Shown here piece after piece: positions 1 to 7,793 of a DNA stretch of 21,969 nucleotides. The notes under the pieces were generated by a model that was not told where the DNA came from, did no database searches, and saw only the letters and a list, made by a program, of their open reading frames with translations. The position numbers and the translations under genes were made by a program. Source of the DNA: JBEBXQ01 sp040391535 (GTDB lineage Bacteria > Bacteroidota > Bacteroidia > Cytophagales > Spirosomataceae); NCBI GenBank assembly GCA_040391535.1, contig JBEBXQ010000086.1:1-21969 (forward strand). Direction: 5' to 3'. How positions within the stretch are numbered: position 1 is the stretch's first letter; every line of letters starts with the position of its first letter.

Positions 1-341
1 TAAGGACGGGCAAGTTGTTGCTGATAGGTAGCAATTTCCTCTTTGAAATCACTGGTTGTGTCGCGCCCTTCACTTACAGCATCCAGAATTTTCAGCTTCA
101 GATTCGTATATAAATCCACATATTCTTCCACGTCAAGTGCTTTACTCGAATCTGCGAGGAATTTATTTTTGTTATAAGAGTTAACAAAATCTTCAACAGG
201 ATAAATATTCCCGCCTAAATCAATAATGGCCGGTGTGGTTACCTGCTCTGTACTGGAAATAGTGGTATTGGAGGTTTTACAGGCACTCAGAAGCAGGCCG
301 AATGCCAGAATCTGAATACTACTTTTGGAACTCATCGCCAT
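1..341 (-). CDS. Peptidyl-prolyl cis-trans isomerase (SurA/PpiC type) lipoprotein, N-terminal part
   Basis: The gene begins at 341 and runs off the left edge, so only about 113 residues are visible. The translation starts MAMSSKSSIQILAFGLLLSAC, a lipoprotein signal with lipobox LSAC and lipidated Cys21 (Cys19 if the second ATG at 335 is used). The mature part holds a segment reading YVDLYTNLKLKILDA, then an acidic loop and a YQQQLARP stretch. That layout is typical of the SurA-like N-terminal chaperone domain of Bacteroidota PpiC foldases. By family knowledge the protein would be anchored in the cell envelope and help outer-membrane proteins fold. The parvulin catalytic domains lie outside the window, so the isomerase call rests on the N-terminal pattern alone. 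It follows the agmatine deiminase gene on the same strand after a gap of 128 bp. Confidence 0.7.
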   Translation of the reverse strand, partial: MAMSSKSSIQILAFGLLLSACKTSNTTISSTEQVTTPAIIDLGGNIYPVEDFVNSYNKNKFLADSSKALDVEEYVDLYTNLKLKILDAVSEGRDTTSDFKEEIATYQQQLARP

Positions 342-469
342 GATTATGTGGTGTAATGAAAAAATACTGGCTTTCGATATGCTGCATACAGGTTATTACT
401 TATCCCAATTAACGTAAATTTAGCTTGTTTAGTTTGCAATAAGAAGACCTCATCTTCCGTACCCGCAGG

Positions 470-1513
470 TTATAACAATGGTTCCTGCTGACTCAGGCAA
501 TGGAAGCTTCCCTGCCCCCAGATAATTTCACTGGCAGGCAAAGGTATTATTTTCCTGCCGGGGAATGCTTTGTCAAGGATATCAATGGCCTGCTGATCAT
601 TGGGGTTATCAAAAACAGGTACAATTACTCCTGCATTACAGATCAGAAAATTGGCATAGGAACCTGGTGTCCTGAAATCATCAATAATCACAGCTTCCGG
701 CATCGGAAGCTCAATGATATTGAGCTGTTTTCCGTTTAACAGACGCATGCCTTTCAATTGTCTGAGGTTTTCAGCCAGAACAGCATGGTTTTCATCGCTT
801 TTATTATATTCCACACAAGCCACAACGGTATCTTCATTGACAAACCGCGTTGTGTCGTCAATGTGTCCGTCTGTATCGTCACCAACAATACCATCTTCGA
901 CCCAGAGAATCTGTTCTACACCATAGTAATCGGTCAGATAGGTTTCAATCTGCTGTTGATTAAGATGCGGATTACGGTTGGGGTTTAACAGGCAGGACCG
1001 GCTGGTCAGGAGACTTCCGGCACCGTTGAACTCAACGGCCCCCCCTTCCATGATAATGCCGGGGGTAACATAGGGTAGTCCGAGATAATCAGCTATTGCG
1101 GCAGGAGTACGGTTATCGTCGTCATAGGGTGGGTATTTGCCTCCCCAAGCGTTATGTCCCCAGTTGACGATCAGTTTTTCCCCTTTTTCCGGGTTAATCA
1201 GAAACGCCGGTCCATGGTCACGGCACCAGGCATCATTGGTAGGTTTAATGACAAACTCAAACTTGCTCAGATCCGCATCTGCGGCCAGGAGTAATCCGGC
1301 TACCTTATGTTTTAACGCTTCATTATGCACCACAAGACCGACATGTTCACCAAGGCTGATTGTTTTCAGTAATTGTATATACTGGGGCATCATTCTGTTC
1401 AGCTTATTGCCTTGCCAGGATGCATCATTATGTGGTACAGTGAGCCAGGTAGCACGATGTGGATGCCATTCAGGAGGGAAATAAAATCCGGATTCTTTGG
1501 GGGTAAGCTGCAT
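470..1513 (-). CDS. aguA: Agmatine deiminase family protein (peptidyl-arginine deiminase fold)
   Basis: The protein is 347 residues from the ATG at 1513; the reading frame extends two codons upstream to a TTG at 1519, which is less likely as a start. It belongs to the PAD_porph/agmatine deiminase family (guanidino-group modifying superfamily), whose classic member converts agmatine to N-carbamoylputrescine plus ammonia. Visible motifs are NDAWCRDHGP (residues 93-102), EGGAVEFNG (156-164), GDDTDGHIDD with His217, and the C-terminal GQGSFHCLSQQEP with the candidate nucleophile Cys339. Length matches the family. The usual GNIHCIT form of the last motif is SFHCLS here, seen in a branch of the family, so agmatine as substrate is likely but not certain. 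No carbamoylputrescine amidase partner (aguB) is present in the window. There is no signal peptide, so it should be cytosolic. Confidence 0.85.
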   Translation of the reverse strand: MQLTPKESGFYFPPEWHPHRATWLTVPHNDASWQGNKLNRMMPQYIQLLKTISLGEHVGLVVHNEALKHKVAGLLLAADADLSKFEFVIKPTNDAWCRDHGPAFLINPEKGEKLIVNWGHNAWGGKYPPYDDDNRTPAAIADYLGLPYVTPGIIMEGGAVEFNGAGSLLTSRSCLLNPNRNPHLNQQQIETYLTDYYGVEQILWVEDGIVGDDTDGHIDDTTRFVNEDTVVACVEYNKSDENHAVLAENLRQLKGMRLLNGKQLNIIELPMPEAVIIDDFRTPGSYANFLICNAGVIVPVFDNPNDQQAIDILDKAFPGRKIIPLPASEIIWGQGSFHCLSQQEPLL

Positions 1514-1536
1514 AATCAAATTTCTGTTATCCGGGG

Positions 1537-1544
1537 CAAAGTTA
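1537..1544 (-). promoter_or_regulatory. Candidate -7 promoter element of the agmatine deiminase gene
   Basis: TAACTTTG on the minus strand matches the Bacteroidota TAnnTTTG box exactly and would give a short leader of roughly 15-20 nt before the ATG at 1513. Only a weak TTTA sits where the -33 box is expected. Confidence 0.35.
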
Positions 1545-1794
1545 AGGATAATAGATGTGATTTAAATGAAGGTATGAAAGGATATCAGAATGAAAAATGA
1601 TAAGGGTTGCGTCAGAGAGATGCTGATCTGTTGAAAAAGGCATGAATTTTCGTAAAGCCTTTGTGTTTAGCTGTGAATTGAGTATGGTAAAATAATATAA
1701 TAAACCGATATGTTTTGATATAGAGCGTTAGTGCAATTGGGATACTTTTGTCATATAATATAAATAATAGGTATTAATTGCCTTTTTTTAGTAT

Positions 1795-1802
1795 TATGTT
1801 TG
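1795..1802 (+). promoter_or_regulatory. Candidate -7 promoter element of the SSS operon
   Basis: TATGTTTG matches TAnnTTTG and would place transcription start about 15 nt before the ATG at 1823. A second exact match, TACTTTTG at 1743-1750, would give a leader of about 65 nt. The sequence does not decide between them. Confidence 0.3.
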
Positions 1803-1822
1803 ATTAACCCTTAATACTTCTT

Positions 1823-3373
1823 ATGAAATCTTTACCCATAATAGATGTCACCATTATTCTGATCTATCTGATTGCGATGGTATTGGTGGGTGTCTACTTT
1901 TCAAAAAAGGACAAAAGTGCTGAACAGTTTACCAAGGCATCAGGGAAAATTCCTGGCTGGGCTATCGGTATTTCTCTTTATGCCACATTTTTGAGTAGTA
2001 ATACTTTTCTGGGTGTTCCCGGGAAGGCCTTTGGCAGTAACTGGAATTCCTTTGTATTCAGTTTGTCTATGCCGCTGGCCGCATGGGCCGCCTCGCGTTA
2101 TTTTGTCCCTTTTTACAGAAATACAGGAGAGGTTTCTGCTTATTCCAATCTTGAAAAACGTTTTGGGCCATGGGCACGTACTTATGCGGTGGCTTGCTTT
2201 CTGTTAACACAGCTGGCCCGGATGGGCTCTATCTTTTTTGGTATTGCGCTCAGCTTACAGGCATTGACAGGCTATTCGATGGAGTCCATTATGCTGGTAG
2301 TGGGGGTTTGTATTATCATTTACACGGTAATGGGCGGAATGGAAGCGGTGATCTGGACGGAAGTGGCGCAAGGAATTATCAAGACTATAGGGGCAATTGC
2401 CATTTTGTGGCTGGTCATTGAAGGTATGGACGGTGGTGTGGGCAAAATTATTGAAATTGGTAAAGCGGATAATAAGTTTAGCCTGGGCAGTTTACAGCCG
2501 GATTTCACTACTTCTACTTTTTGGGTGATATTGTTATATGGTTTTTTTATTAACCTTAATAACTTCGGGATGGATCAGAATTATGTTCAACGATACCATA
2601 CTACCACTTCTGCCAAAGAAGCCAGTAAATCCATATGGTTGTGTGTTTATCTGTATCTGCCTATTTCATTGCTGTTTTTCATGATCGGATCCTGTCTGTA
2701 TGCCTATTACCAGTCTAACCCCGAATTGCTGGACATTGTACGTATGCAAGTGGCAGTAGAACGTCTTCCAGGCGGTACCGAAGCTGAACTGAAGACCATG
2801 GCCGCTCAATTAACTGCTGCTGACGTAGGTGATAAGATTATGCCTCATTTTATGGTTACAAAAGTTCCAACCGGCCTGCTGGGTGTTATTGTAGCGGCCA
2901 TAATGGCGGCGGCGATGAGTACAATCAGCTCAGGAATGAATGCTTCGGCAACGGTTTTTCTTGAAGATATTTATAAAAGGTATATCAAATCAAATCTTTC
3001 AGGTGGTGAATCCATCAGGCTTTTGTACATCGCTACTACTGTATTCGGAGTGTTGGGAATGATTACAGGTATAGCTATGATCGGGGTGAAGAGTATTCTG
3101 GATATATGGTGGATTTTGTCAGGGATTTTTGCAGGTGGTATGCTGGGATTGTTTTTACTGGGGATTATGTCCAGACACACGGGCAATGCTGAAGCTATGG
3201 CTGCTACGGTCGTTGGGGTGCTGGTTATTATCTGGATGACCTTCCCGGATTATATTCCTGAAGCTTTCAGGAGTCCTTTCCATGTCAATATGATCATTGT
3301 AGTGGGGACTTTGTCTATTTTCCTGACAGGAACCCTCCTGACAAAAATCAGGACTTTGATGGCCAATAAATAA
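1823..3373 (+). CDS. Sodium:solute symporter (SSS family)
   Basis: This 516-residue integral inner-membrane protein has about 13 hydrophobic helices, the usual count and length for the SSS family (PutP/NanT/SGLT type), which couples Na+ entry to uptake of sugars, sialic acids, amino acids or organic acids. The N terminus has the typical IDVTIILIYLIAMVLVGVYF helix followed by a loop with a KIPGWAIGISLYATFLSSNTFLG core. The helix reading AAAMSTISSGMNASATVFLEDIY near residues 355-380 matches the conserved Na+-site helix of the family. Substrate cannot be read from sequence. It heads a four-gene operon; the next gene starts 40 bp after its stop and encodes an aldolase-superfamily enzyme, so the imported compound is probably that enzyme's substrate or its precursor. 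Confidence 0.9.
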   Translation: MKSLPIIDVTIILIYLIAMVLVGVYFSKKDKSAEQFTKASGKIPGWAIGISLYATFLSSNTFLGVPGKAFGSNWNSFVFSLSMPLAAWAASRYFVPFYRNTGEVSAYSNLEKRFGPWARTYAVACFLLTQLARMGSIFFGIALSLQALTGYSMESIMLVVGVCIIIYTVMGGMEAVIWTEVAQGIIKTIGAIAILWLVIEGMDGGVGKIIEIGKADNKFSLGSLQPDFTTSTFWVILLYGFFINLNNFGMDQNYVQRYHTTTSAKEASKSIWLCVYLYLPISLLFFMIGSCLYAYYQSNPELLDIVRMQVAVERLPGGTEAELKTMAAQLTAADVGDKIMPHFMVTKVPTGLLGVIVAAIMAAAMSTISSGMNASATVFLEDIYKRYIKSNLSGGESIRLLYIATTVFGVLGMITGIAMIGVKSILDIWWILSGIFAGGMLGLFLLGIMSRHTGNAEAMAATVVGVLVIIWMTFPDYIPEAFRSPFHVNMIIVVGTLSIFLTGTLLTKIRTLMANK

Positions 3374-3413
3374 ATTTTCAAAACATAGTTATTAATCCTA
3401 AACCTCAATTGAG

Positions 3414-4376
3414 ATGAATTTAGTACAAAATGAGAATGATGACAGCCTCCCTAAAGGTTTTATCCCTGTAATGTTAACCCCTTTTCTGAACGATGGCCAG
3501 GTGGATTACGACGGATTGTCAAAACTTACTGAGTTTTATATTGAAGCAGGTGTTGCCGGTTTGTTTGCCAATTGCCTTTCCAGCGAAATGTTTGAATTAT
3601 CAGAAGATGAACGCATCCAGGTAACCAAACATGTGGTTGATCAGGTGAATGGCCGGATACCTGTAGTGGCAACAGGTACCTTTGGCGGACCTATAGAGCA
3701 GCAGGCTGAATTTGTCAGAAGGATATACGATACCGGCCTTCAGGCGGTTATTGCCATCACCTGTATGCTGGCAGATGAAGATGAATCTGATGAAGTGCTG
3801 CTGCAGCGCACCCGTGAATTAATGGATCTCACCGAGGGTATTCCACTGGGACTGTATGAATGTCCGGTTCCTTATAAAAGAGTGATCAGCAGTGAAATAC
3901 TGAAGGAACTATTACCTACCGGCCGGTTGGTTTATCACAAAGATACTTGTCTGGATGACCAGGAAGTAGCCCGCAGGCTCGGGGAGGGTGCCGGTTATAA
4001 ATTCGGGCTTTATGATGCCTATATGGTCAATGCCGTTTCCTCTCTACGCGCCGGAGCTGCCGGGTTGTCGTGTATTCAGGGCAATATGTTCCCTGAACTG
4101 GTGGTTTTTCTGTGCGATCATTTTGATGATGAAAGCCATAGTGCCGAGCTTCAAAAGGTACAGGACTTTTTTACCGGTTGTATGGATCTTGTACATACGG
4201 CCTATCCGACCATTGCAAAATATGCTTTGCAGGAGAGGGGCCTGCCTATTTCACTTTACACCCGTCGCGACATAGAGCCGCTGACTCCGGAACTGAAAGT
4301 GGCTATGGATACACTCGTGCTGGAAGCTGATGCGTTGTATCAGGAAATAAATGTTAAGAAATTAATGGCGGTATGA
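3414..4376 (+). CDS. Dihydrodipicolinate synthase/N-acetylneuraminate lyase family aldolase
   Basis: The product is a 320-residue class I aldolase-type TIM barrel. The Schiff-base lysine is Lys176 in VYHKDTCLD, and the catalytic tyrosine is Tyr148 in GLYECPVPY. Members of this family (DapA, NanA, KDG aldolase and others) condense or cleave pyruvate or another 2-oxo acid. The normal GTTGE/GSTGE carboxylate-binding loop is replaced by ANCLSSEMFEL around residues 52-62. This and the longer length argue against true DapA in lysine synthesis. A catabolic lyase or dehydratase fed by the upstream symporter is more likely; the substrate is unknown. Its stop codon overlaps the next start (ATGA at 4373-4376), which indicates translational coupling. 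Confidence 0.85.
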   Translation: MNLVQNENDDSLPKGFIPVMLTPFLNDGQVDYDGLSKLTEFYIEAGVAGLFANCLSSEMFELSEDERIQVTKHVVDQVNGRIPVVATGTFGGPIEQQAEFVRRIYDTGLQAVIAITCMLADEDESDEVLLQRTRELMDLTEGIPLGLYECPVPYKRVISSEILKELLPTGRLVYHKDTCLDDQEVARRLGEGAGYKFGLYDAYMVNAVSSLRAGAAGLSCIQGNMFPELVVFLCDHFDDESHSAELQKVQDFFTGCMDLVHTAYPTIAKYALQERGLPISLYTRRDIEPLTPELKVAMDTLVLEADALYQEINVKKLMAV

Positions 4377-5758
4377 AACTCCGGGTTGAATTTGCGATAA
4401 TCGCTTTACTGATTTTGCAAATCTCATGCAGGAATGAAAAGGATATTGAAATGAATTTTACCGAGAGACAGTTAACTACCGATGCCAGCGGGCATACAAT
4501 CCATCAGATTCAGTGCTTTTCTCCGGATGATCAGTGGATTGTTTATGATACCCGGAATGATGATGGGAAAATCGGGAGTACGGGTACTATTGCCATGGTT
4601 AATGTTGAATCGGGCGAAATAAGAACGTTATATCATACCAGAAATCAAACGGAATACGGACCGGGGGTAGGGGCTGTTACTTTCTCACCGACAGAATCGC
4701 AGGTACTTTTTATTCATGGTGTAAGGAATGCGGACGAGTCAAGACCTTATTCGATGACAAGAAGGACAGGTGTAATGGTGAAAACTCAGGAACCTGACCA
4801 TCCCATCTTTCTTGACGGAAGAAATATACTTCCTCCGTTTACAAAAGGGGCGTTAAGGGGCGGAACCCATGCGCATACCTGGAGTCCTGATGGAGAATGG
4901 GTGAGTTTTACGTACAATGATTTTATCATGGAGCAACTGGCTGCCCGTGATGAAAAGATAAAAGATTTGCGGATGGTGGGTGTAATGGCTCCATTTGGAA
5001 AAGTGGTGGTCAACGAAGAAAATACGGAGAATAATTCGGGTGAAATGTTTGCGGTGGTGGTCAGTAAGGTAACGGAATCACCTGTGTGGGGGAGTGATGA
5101 GATTGAGAAGGCCTGTGAAGAAAACTGGATTGGCCGGAACGGATACAGAAAATCAGATGGTACTCTTCAGAAGAGGGCACTGGCATTTTTGGGTGATGTT
5201 CGTGATAAAGCCGGTAATAAGGTTACAGAGGTTTTTGTAGCTGACCTGCCTGATGACCTGACCACTGAAGGTACAGACGGCCTGCTGGAGGGAACTGAAA
5301 AATCGCGCCCCGGTGTTCCGGCTGGTGTTAATCAGCGGAGAATTACGTATACTTCGGATGATCTGAATCCGGGGGTACAAGGCCCGCGACATTGGATGCG
5401 GTCATCACCGGACGGGTCAAAAATTTATTTTTTGAGAAAGGACAGCCAGGACGTTGTACAGATTTATTCTGTATCTCCGAATGGAGGAAATATTGAACAG
5501 GAAACGTATAATGACTTTTCTGTGGAAACCTGTTTGAGTGTACATCCCGGTGGACGTTATATCGCCTATGGGAGCGGACAGGAGATTTATCTGACCGATG
5601 TTCATGATCATTCCACTCAAAAGTTAACCGAAACAGACAGCCGCGGGACAGATGCGCTCTGCTCTGTAAACTGGTCGAATGACGGGAAGAAACTGGCTTT
5701 CAACCGTCGGATTCGTCAGGGTGACAGTGCTTATTATCAGATTTGTATTTTAGAATAA
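4373..5758 (+). CDS. DUF3748 (YidR-like) beta-propeller lipoprotein
   Basis: The product has 461 residues. The N terminus (MKLRVEFAIIALLILQISC) looks like a lipoprotein signal with a relaxed lipobox ending at Cys19, so the protein probably sits in the periplasm or on a membrane. From about residue 29 the sequence follows the DUF3748/YidR pattern: ERQLTTDASGHTIHQIQCFSPDDQWIVYDTR, then TolB-like blades with recurring WSPDGEW, SSPDGSKIYF and NWSNDGKKLAF motifs. It is therefore a WD40/TolB-type beta-propeller, with no catalytic motif visible. The family has no established biochemical role that I know of. Its start overlaps the aldolase stop and the AraC gene begins 15 bp after it, so it belongs to the operon. 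A role in binding, sensing or isomerising the substrate is guesswork. Confidence 0.8.
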   Translation: MKLRVEFAIIALLILQISCRNEKDIEMNFTERQLTTDASGHTIHQIQCFSPDDQWIVYDTRNDDGKIGSTGTIAMVNVESGEIRTLYHTRNQTEYGPGVGAVTFSPTESQVLFIHGVRNADESRPYSMTRRTGVMVKTQEPDHPIFLDGRNILPPFTKGALRGGTHAHTWSPDGEWVSFTYNDFIMEQLAARDEKIKDLRMVGVMAPFGKVVVNEENTENNSGEMFAVVVSKVTESPVWGSDEIEKACEENWIGRNGYRKSDGTLQKRALAFLGDVRDKAGNKVTEVFVADLPDDLTTEGTDGLLEGTEKSRPGVPAGVNQRRITYTSDDLNPGVQGPRHWMRSSPDGSKIYFLRKDSQDVVQIYSVSPNGGNIEQETYNDFSVETCLSVHPGGRYIAYGSGQEIYLTDVHDHSTQKLTETDSRGTDALCSVNWSNDGKKLAFNRRIRQGDSAYYQICILE

Positions 5759-5773
5759 CAAGTACAAAAAATC

Positions 5774-6649
5774 ATGAAACCCTATTTTCATCGTGTGCCG
5801 TTAGAGGTGCAAAATTCGTTCACAGTCAGGCACGAAAAGAATACTGCATTCGGTACATTATGGCATTATCATGCAGAACTTGAACTGCATTATCTGGTTA
5901 AGGGCAGGGGAGTACGCTTTATTGGTGACAATATTTCCAGTTTTTCTGACGGAGAGCTGATCCTGCTCGGTGAGAACCTGCCGCATACCTGGCGTGCAGA
6001 TCCTCATATATCAGGAAATGAGGGTGTTGAAGTAATTATTATACAATTCCTGACGGATTGTCTGGGCAATGGATTTGCACAGTTACCGGAAACATATCTG
6101 CTGCCTAAACTGTATGAAAAGGCTCGGAAGGGTATGGTAATTCATGGTGAAGCTAAAGCAGCTGTTGTGAAATATATGCATCAGATGGTTATGGCGAAGG
6201 GACTTGACCGTATTTTACTGTTGTTATCAATTTTGAAAGTACTGTCCGAGACAGAAGAATGGAGTGGGGTTTCAGCTTCGCATGTATTTCATAAGTCCAA
6301 TGACTCCGAAACTCTGCGGCTCAATAATGTGTATGAATTTACGGTCGCAAATTTCAAGAGAAACATTTCACTGGAGGAAGCTGCGTCCGTTGCGAATCTC
6401 AGTGTTACGTCTTTTTGCCGCTATTTTAAGATGATGACCCGGAAGACTTACAACGATTTCCTGGTCGAGCTAAGGATCAGTCATTCCTGCCGGCTTTTGG
6501 TGGAGAATAAAATTACAACCGAAGTGATCTGTTACGAGTGCGGATTCAATAATGTATCTAACTTCTACAGACACTTTAAGAAGGTAACGGGCATTACTCC
6601 TCTGGAATACAAACGCAGGTTCCTGAATTTTTCAGAAGTGAGTTATTAG
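5774..6649 (+). CDS. AraC family transcriptional regulator
   Basis: This 291-residue regulator has an N-terminal cupin-like sensor domain (residues about 20-100, with HYHAELELHYLVKGRG and LGENLPHTWR) and a C-terminal double helix-turn-helix. The first HTH lies near ISLEEAASVANLSVTSFCRYFKMMTRKTYNDFLVELRI and the second near ITTEVICYECGFNNVSNFYRHFKKVTGITPLEYKRRF, a good match to the AraC signature. The sensor domain normally binds a small ligand such as a sugar or acid. It is the last gene of the SSS-aldolase-DUF3748 operon and most simply acts as its regulator, probably at the divergent region 1514-1822. Expression ends at the strong hairpin at 6661-6710. Confidence 0.92.
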   Translation: MKPYFHRVPLEVQNSFTVRHEKNTAFGTLWHYHAELELHYLVKGRGVRFIGDNISSFSDGELILLGENLPHTWRADPHISGNEGVEVIIIQFLTDCLGNGFAQLPETYLLPKLYEKARKGMVIHGEAKAAVVKYMHQMVMAKGLDRILLLLSILKVLSETEEWSGVSASHVFHKSNDSETLRLNNVYEFTVANFKRNISLEEAASVANLSVTSFCRYFKMMTRKTYNDFLVELRISHSCRLLVENKITTEVICYECGFNNVSNFYRHFKKVTGITPLEYKRRFLNFSEVSY

Positions 6650-6660
6650 ATTTCAATATT

Positions 6661-6710
6661 TATCAGAAACGGAAAAAGGGCTGTTTACAGCCCTTTTTCC
6701 GTTTCTGATA
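6661..6710. terminator. Bidirectional rho-independent terminator between araC-type gene and gldN
   Basis: A perfect 23-bp inverted repeat (6661-6683 with 6688-6710) encloses the 4-nt loop TTTA. The stem has a GGGCTG/CAGCCC core and A/T-rich flanks that supply U-runs in both directions. It lies 11 bp after the AraC stop and 9 bp beyond the gldN stop, so it serves both convergent operons. Confidence 0.9.
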
Positions 6711-6719
6711 AGACAAGGA

Positions 6720-7736
6720 TTAATATTCCCAGAGACCGTGCTCCAGTTCCATTAGTTCCTGTTCGTATTGCAAAGCTTTCATCATTCCCTCTCTTTCTCC
6801 TTTATACATATTGATAAAAGACAAATCCCGTGGGTTAGCTGTCTTGATGATCGGGCCATAGAATAATCTGAGGTCAAATGCATCTGCCAGGTTTTTATGC
6901 TCGGCCATATTATAGGCATTATACCATATGTATTTTTTAGGATCACTACGGAAAAGCCTTTCCAGATCTGCATATTTGAATGACGCTACGGGTATTTCCA
7001 GCCCTGTGGCCGTATTAACGTCTGCCGGAAGTACAATGGTGATGGTTTGTATCTGATTATAAAGACGTGATCTCTTTTTATCAAATACCCAGTCCTCCTT
7101 AACCTCAATGACACTTAGCTGATCAGCGAAAAACTCTTCATCTGTGGCCATGGTCATTTGCTGTTCGAAATCATCAACGGCAGCAGTGTCAGCAGATGCA
7201 GCATTTACAGCTACTTCCTCGGTTTTCTTTTTGGGCGCGGGTGTTCCCCATCCGTCATCTTCTACTGCCGGCGCCGGTGTTCCCCATCCATCATCTGCTT
7301 TTTGAGCAGTTTCTGTTTTTTTGTCATTGCCAGCCCATCCGTCATCAGCCCCTGCTGTACCAAAACCTGCTTCAATTTCTTCCTGTGACAAACCAGCTTC
7401 CTGATTAGGAATCAGCAGTTTTTTATGGAGATCCTGAATATTCAATTTGGAAGCAGCACTGCAGGAATCATTGGCATAGGCATCAATAAGCCCGGCCTTG
7501 GCAGCTTCGAGAATATACTTTGTAATCTCATTATTACGAGAAAACATAGGCTGATTCTGCTTTTCTTTCAGATCCACGCGTCGCCACAGGGTACGTTTCA
7601 ACATAATATCCCCTGGCTGCACAGCACTAACACTTTTCTGACTATCAGTAGAATCTTCTCTTTCCTGAGCAAACGAAGAGGTTGCAGTCATTCCAAAAAT
7701 GGCTATTGCGGTACCTACGACTAATTTTCCTTTCAT
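6720..7736 (-). CDS. gldN: Gliding motility/T9SS periplasmic ring protein GldN
   Basis: The 338-residue protein begins with a Sec signal peptide (MKGKLVVGTAIAIFGMTATSSFAQ, cleaved after about residue 24). The domain PGDIMLKRTLWRRVDLKEKQNQPMF (41-65) followed by the NEITKYILEAAKAGLIDAY helix is the hallmark of the GldN/PorN family. The C-terminal half has ADLERLFRSDPKKYIWYNAYNMAEHKNLADAFDLRLFYGPI, also conserved. By family knowledge GldN and the lipoprotein GldK form the ring complex of the type IX secretion system under the outer membrane. A low-complexity insert at about residues 125-175 carries three DDGW motifs, including two DDGWGTPAP copies. It is the last gene of the gldKLMN set, 57 bp after gldM. 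Confidence 0.95.
   Translation of the reverse strand: MKGKLVVGTAIAIFGMTATSSFAQEREDSTDSQKSVSAVQPGDIMLKRTLWRRVDLKEKQNQPMFSRNNEITKYILEAAKAGLIDAYANDSCSAASKLNIQDLHKKLLIPNQEAGLSQEEIEAGFGTAGADDGWAGNDKKTETAQKADDGWGTPAPAVEDDGWGTPAPKKKTEEVAVNAASADTAAVDDFEQQMTMATDEEFFADQLSVIEVKEDWVFDKKRSRLYNQIQTITIVLPADVNTATGLEIPVASFKYADLERLFRSDPKKYIWYNAYNMAEHKNLADAFDLRLFYGPIIKTANPRDLSFINMYKGEREGMMKALQYEQELMELEHGLWEY
7235..7346 (-). repeat. DDGW(GTPAP) repeats inside gldN
   Basis: Two 26-nt near-identical copies at 7235-7260 and 7271-7296 are offset by 36 nt and differ at two positions. A shorter third copy lies around 7333-7346. They encode DDGWGTPAP at residues 160-168 and 148-156, and DDGWAGN at 131-137. The repeat stays in frame and looks like internal duplication. 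Confidence 0.85.
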
Positions 7737-7793
7737 TTTTATTTCTGCTCTAAATAGTTAAACTCACATTTTCTTCCTGAAAGAAAGGGTTGT

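Larger units (their letters stand above)
1514..1822. promoter_or_regulatory. Divergent intergenic region between agmatine deiminase and the SSS operon
   Basis: This 309-bp AT-rich stretch holds no convincing gene. It should carry the promoters of both divergent transcripts. Candidate Bacteroidota -7 boxes (consensus TAnnTTTG) are TAACTTTG on the minus strand at 1537-1544 for the deiminase, and TACTTTTG at 1743-1750 and TATGTTTG at 1795-1802 on the plus strand for the symporter. None has a well-placed TTTG -33 element. A weak 6-bp inverted repeat (AAAGGC at 1636-1641, GCCTTT at 1657-1662) lies between them. The AraC protein encoded at the end of the operon is a plausible ligand for this region. 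Confidence 0.5.

Noticed and set aside
1636..1662. AAAGGC/GCCTTT inverted repeat upstream of the SSS operon
   Set aside because: Only 6 bp with a 15-nt loop; expected by chance in such DNA.
3414..4376. Call as lysine-pathway DapA
   Set aside because: The GTTGE loop is missing and the gene sits in a transport/AraC operon with no lysine genes nearby.
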